A stretch of 64,000 nucleotides of DNA from Amoebidium appalachense. Taxonomy: Eukaryota > Ichthyosporea. The DNA is taken from the NCBI GenBank assembly GCA_963693365.1, contig CAVNZM010000003.1:12524001-12588000 (forward strand), written 5' to 3'. Within the stretch, counting starts at the first letter, position 1. Each line of letters opens with the position of its first letter. Made by a program: the position numbers and the translations under genes. This document shows, one piece after another, positions 62,719 through 64,000 of this stretch. The notes under the pieces are model-generated. The model was given only the letters and a program-made list of their open reading frames with translations. It did no database searches and was not told where the DNA came from.

Positions 62719-62905
62719 GGTAAAATTTTGTGGAATGCCATCCACAACTTTGCTTGTTTCGACCAATTGTCTGTGTGCTCGCTCGTGATGACTCCACGAG
62801 GATCGAGTATGAAAAGTGGCAGCGCAGATATGGCAGGAATATGGTCTTACGCCCGTGTGCACTCTTTGGTGGACGGTCAAACTGGCCTTGTGCCGGTATG
62901 ATTTG
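62719..62905 (-). pseudogene. C2H2 zinc-finger gene fragment
   Basis: On the minus strand it encodes His-Lys-Ala-Ser-Leu-Thr-Val-His-Gln-Arg-Val-His-Thr-Gly-Val-Arg-Pro-Tyr-Ser-Cys, the end of one finger and a standard linker, then a second finger (Cys-x2-Cys, His-x3-Glu-Arg-Ala-His style). The 5' part is cut exactly at the 137-bp repeat (62906), and the 3' part runs into the KilA/Bro-like fragment. Confidence 0.55.
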
Positions 62906-63042
62906 CTGCTACAATGATCTTTGGCAACCTTGTTTTTCTTTGTCATATATATGGTCAATTTGATAGCTGTTCGATCTTGTGTCCAGAGCGGTGGTTGTAA
63001 AAGGCAACAACAACAACCCACTGCAAGTGTCACAAAGGGCAC
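62906..63042. repeat. 137-bp direct repeat, right copy, next to the IS607-type gene
   Basis: It is identical to 58735-58871. It starts exactly where the zinc-finger fragment is cut and ends 65 bp before the recombinase start, so it probably is, or contains, the left end of the mobile element. Confidence 0.85.
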
Positions 63043-63085
63043 ACTTATTCTTGTTATCTGAAACTGCCAATGTTGGGCAACTTCA

Positions 63086-63095
63086 AATATTTTCT
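63086..63095 (+). promoter_or_regulatory. AATATTTTCT motif before the recombinase ATG
   Basis: It ends 12 bp before ATG 63108, the same spacing as at 56501. Confidence 0.4.
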
Positions 63096-63107
63096 ATACC
63101 TTATAGT

Positions 63108-63791
63108 ATGCCCCACAATGGCACCAAGTACATATCTGGACTTCAATCCAGAAAGAAGTACGGGGTATCGGGATCCTCACTTCGGAGATGGGCAAACCAG
63201 GGACGCATCCGAATTGTTAGAACACCAGGCAATGTCCGCCTGTACAACACCTCGGACATTGACACGTTGCTCGGGTGTGAAACGGACACACGAACAGACA
63301 GAGTTGATGTTGCCTACGCACGGGTCTCATCCCACAAACAGCGCACGGACCTCGACCGGCAAGTTCAGTATCTGCGTGAACGGTGTCCCAATCACGAAAT
63401 TGTCACTGATGTCGGGAGTGGCGTCAACTTTAAGCGCAGAGGACTGCTGTCCATTTTGGAACAGGCAAGCAAGGGAAATGTCAGAGAGATTGTGGTTGCC
63501 CACAATGACAGGCTGTGTCGACTCGCCGGTGACCTGCTGTGGTGGATTCTGGAAGCATATGGGGTCAAAATCGTGGTTCTCAATCACGCAGACGAGTCCA
63601 ATACAGATGAACTCGCGGAAGACCTTATCGCCGTCACCACCCACTTTGTCTGTAAGCATCATGGACGTTGCAAGTACGGAAACAAGTGCAATGGAACAGA
63701 GGGAAGCGGAAAGGAACGTCAAAAGACTAAAGCGCATGGCATCGAAACACATGAAGAAAGAGCAGAAACTCTATTTGAAGGATCGTCTTAA
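63108..63791 (+). CDS. tnpA: IS607-type serine recombinase (TnpA)
   Basis: The recombinase cuts and rejoins element ends through a covalent serine intermediate. 227 codons from ATG 63108. Residues 6-57 form a MerR-like helix-turn-helix (Tyr-Ile-Ser-Gly, Ser-Leu-Arg-Arg-Trp-Ala-Asn-Gln-Gly, Arg-Leu-Tyr). Residues 65-195 are the resolvase core with the nucleophile Ser74 in Ala-Arg-Val-Ser, Asp-Leu-Asp-Arg-Gln, and a conserved Asp-Arg-Leu-Cys-Arg motif. N-terminal HTH before the catalytic core is the IS607 arrangement. The frame is open 43 codons upstream through the 137-bp repeat, but Met 63108 starts at the HTH. It overlaps tnpB by 131 bp in another frame. IS607 elements with a TnpB/Fanzor partner are known from giant viruses. 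Confidence 0.85.
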   Translation: MPHNGTKYISGLQSRKKYGVSGSSLRRWANQGRIRIVRTPGNVRLYNTSDIDTLLGCETDTRTDRVDVAYARVSSHKQRTDLDRQVQYLRERCPNHEIVTDVGSGVNFKRRGLLSILEQASKGNVREIVVAHNDRLCRLAGDLLWWILEAYGVKIVVLNHADESNTDELAEDLIAVTTHFVCKHHGRCKYGNKCNGTEGSGKERQKTKAHGIETHEERAETLFEGSS

Positions 63792-64000
63792 TGGACGGCC
63801 TCCGGAGCTTGACGATTATGTGGCCTGTGGAGTGAACGTTTTGGCTTTGCGGGAAAGGACCGAGCTTTTGGTCCGCACAAAACTCATCCGTGTGATCCCA
63901 ACAAAGGAACAAAAGCGATGGTTGGTCGAATGCTTCGGAGTGGCAAGGAAGATCTTCAATCAATGTGTAGGTCTTCACGACCTGAAGGGAAGCATGGACA
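63661..64000 (+). CDS. tnpB: TnpB/Fanzor-like RNA-guided nuclease, N-terminus only (window end)
   Basis: 113 codons visible from ATG 63661; the rest lies outside the window. A Lys/Arg/Glu-rich N-terminal extension (about 75 residues) precedes the diagnostic TnpB start: Lys-Leu-Ile-Arg-Val-Ile-Pro-Thr-Lys-Glu-Gln-Lys-Arg-Trp, then Phe-Gly-Val-Ala-Arg-Lys-Ile-Phe-Asn-Gln-Cys-Val. Its IS607 partner and the eukaryote/virus context favour a Fanzor2-type protein. The RuvC catalytic residues, zinc finger and guide (omega) RNA region cannot be seen. It overlaps the recombinase gene by 131 bp, as is common in IS607 elements. Confidence 0.8.
   Translation, partial: MDVASTETSAMEQREAERNVKRLKRMASKHMKKEQKLYLKDRLNGRPPELDDYVACGVNVLALRERTELLVRTKLIRVIPTKEQKRWLVECFGVARKIFNQCVGLHDLKGSMD

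Overview
The window is eukaryotic nuclear DNA from a protist-like genome that also carries DNA of giant-virus or large-mobile-element character. The host signature is clear. Two genes have several GT-AG introns, the non-coding DNA is packed with (GT/CA)n tracts and poly-G/poly-C runs up to about 148 bp, and there is a 500-base assembly gap. One spliced gene encodes an arrestin and matches classical (beta/visual type) arrestins, which points weakly to a relative of animals (Holozoa). I cannot name the species.

Layout. (1) 1-9000: a minus-strand arrestin gene in six recognisable exons whose introns are mostly microsatellites. (2) 9001-19900: no gene recognised; simple repeats, a tandemly duplicated TATA region and an A-tract. 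(3) 19911-20387: a 477-bp GC-rich inverted repeat. (4) 20.9-27 kb: three intronless genes (a zinc-knuckle-like protein, a two-pass membrane protein, a proline-rich coiled-coil protein) between minisatellite arrays. (5) 27.2-31.9 kb: a plus-strand spliced gene with a KDM4-like JmjC domain. (6) 32.8-64 kb: a compact, largely intronless gene set with TATA boxes about 38-58 bp upstream of many ATGs.

The compact region holds: an SF3 (D5-like) helicase and a second broken copy; five paralogues of a PD-(D/E)XK-like nuclease; C2H2 zinc-finger proteins; two KilA-N/Bro-like DNA-binding proteins plus fragments; a T5orf172 (GIY-YIG-like) protein plus a deleted copy; an overlapping Fic-patatin gene pair; a Cys-His repeat protein fused to a nuclease-like domain; small membrane and secreted proteins; and, at the right edge, an IS607-type element (serine recombinase plus the start of a TnpB/Fanzor-like nuclease).

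The most unusual system is the set of PD-(D/E)XK-like proteins, at least two of which (a third is broken) carry the same C-terminal domain as the SF3 helicases. This suggests a recombining replication/nuclease module. No major capsid protein, DNA polymerase or packaging ATPase is visible, so the region could be part of an endogenous giant-virus genome, a degraded remnant, or another large mobile element. Frameshifts, nonsense codons, truncated paralogues and segmental duplications show that at least part of it is decaying.
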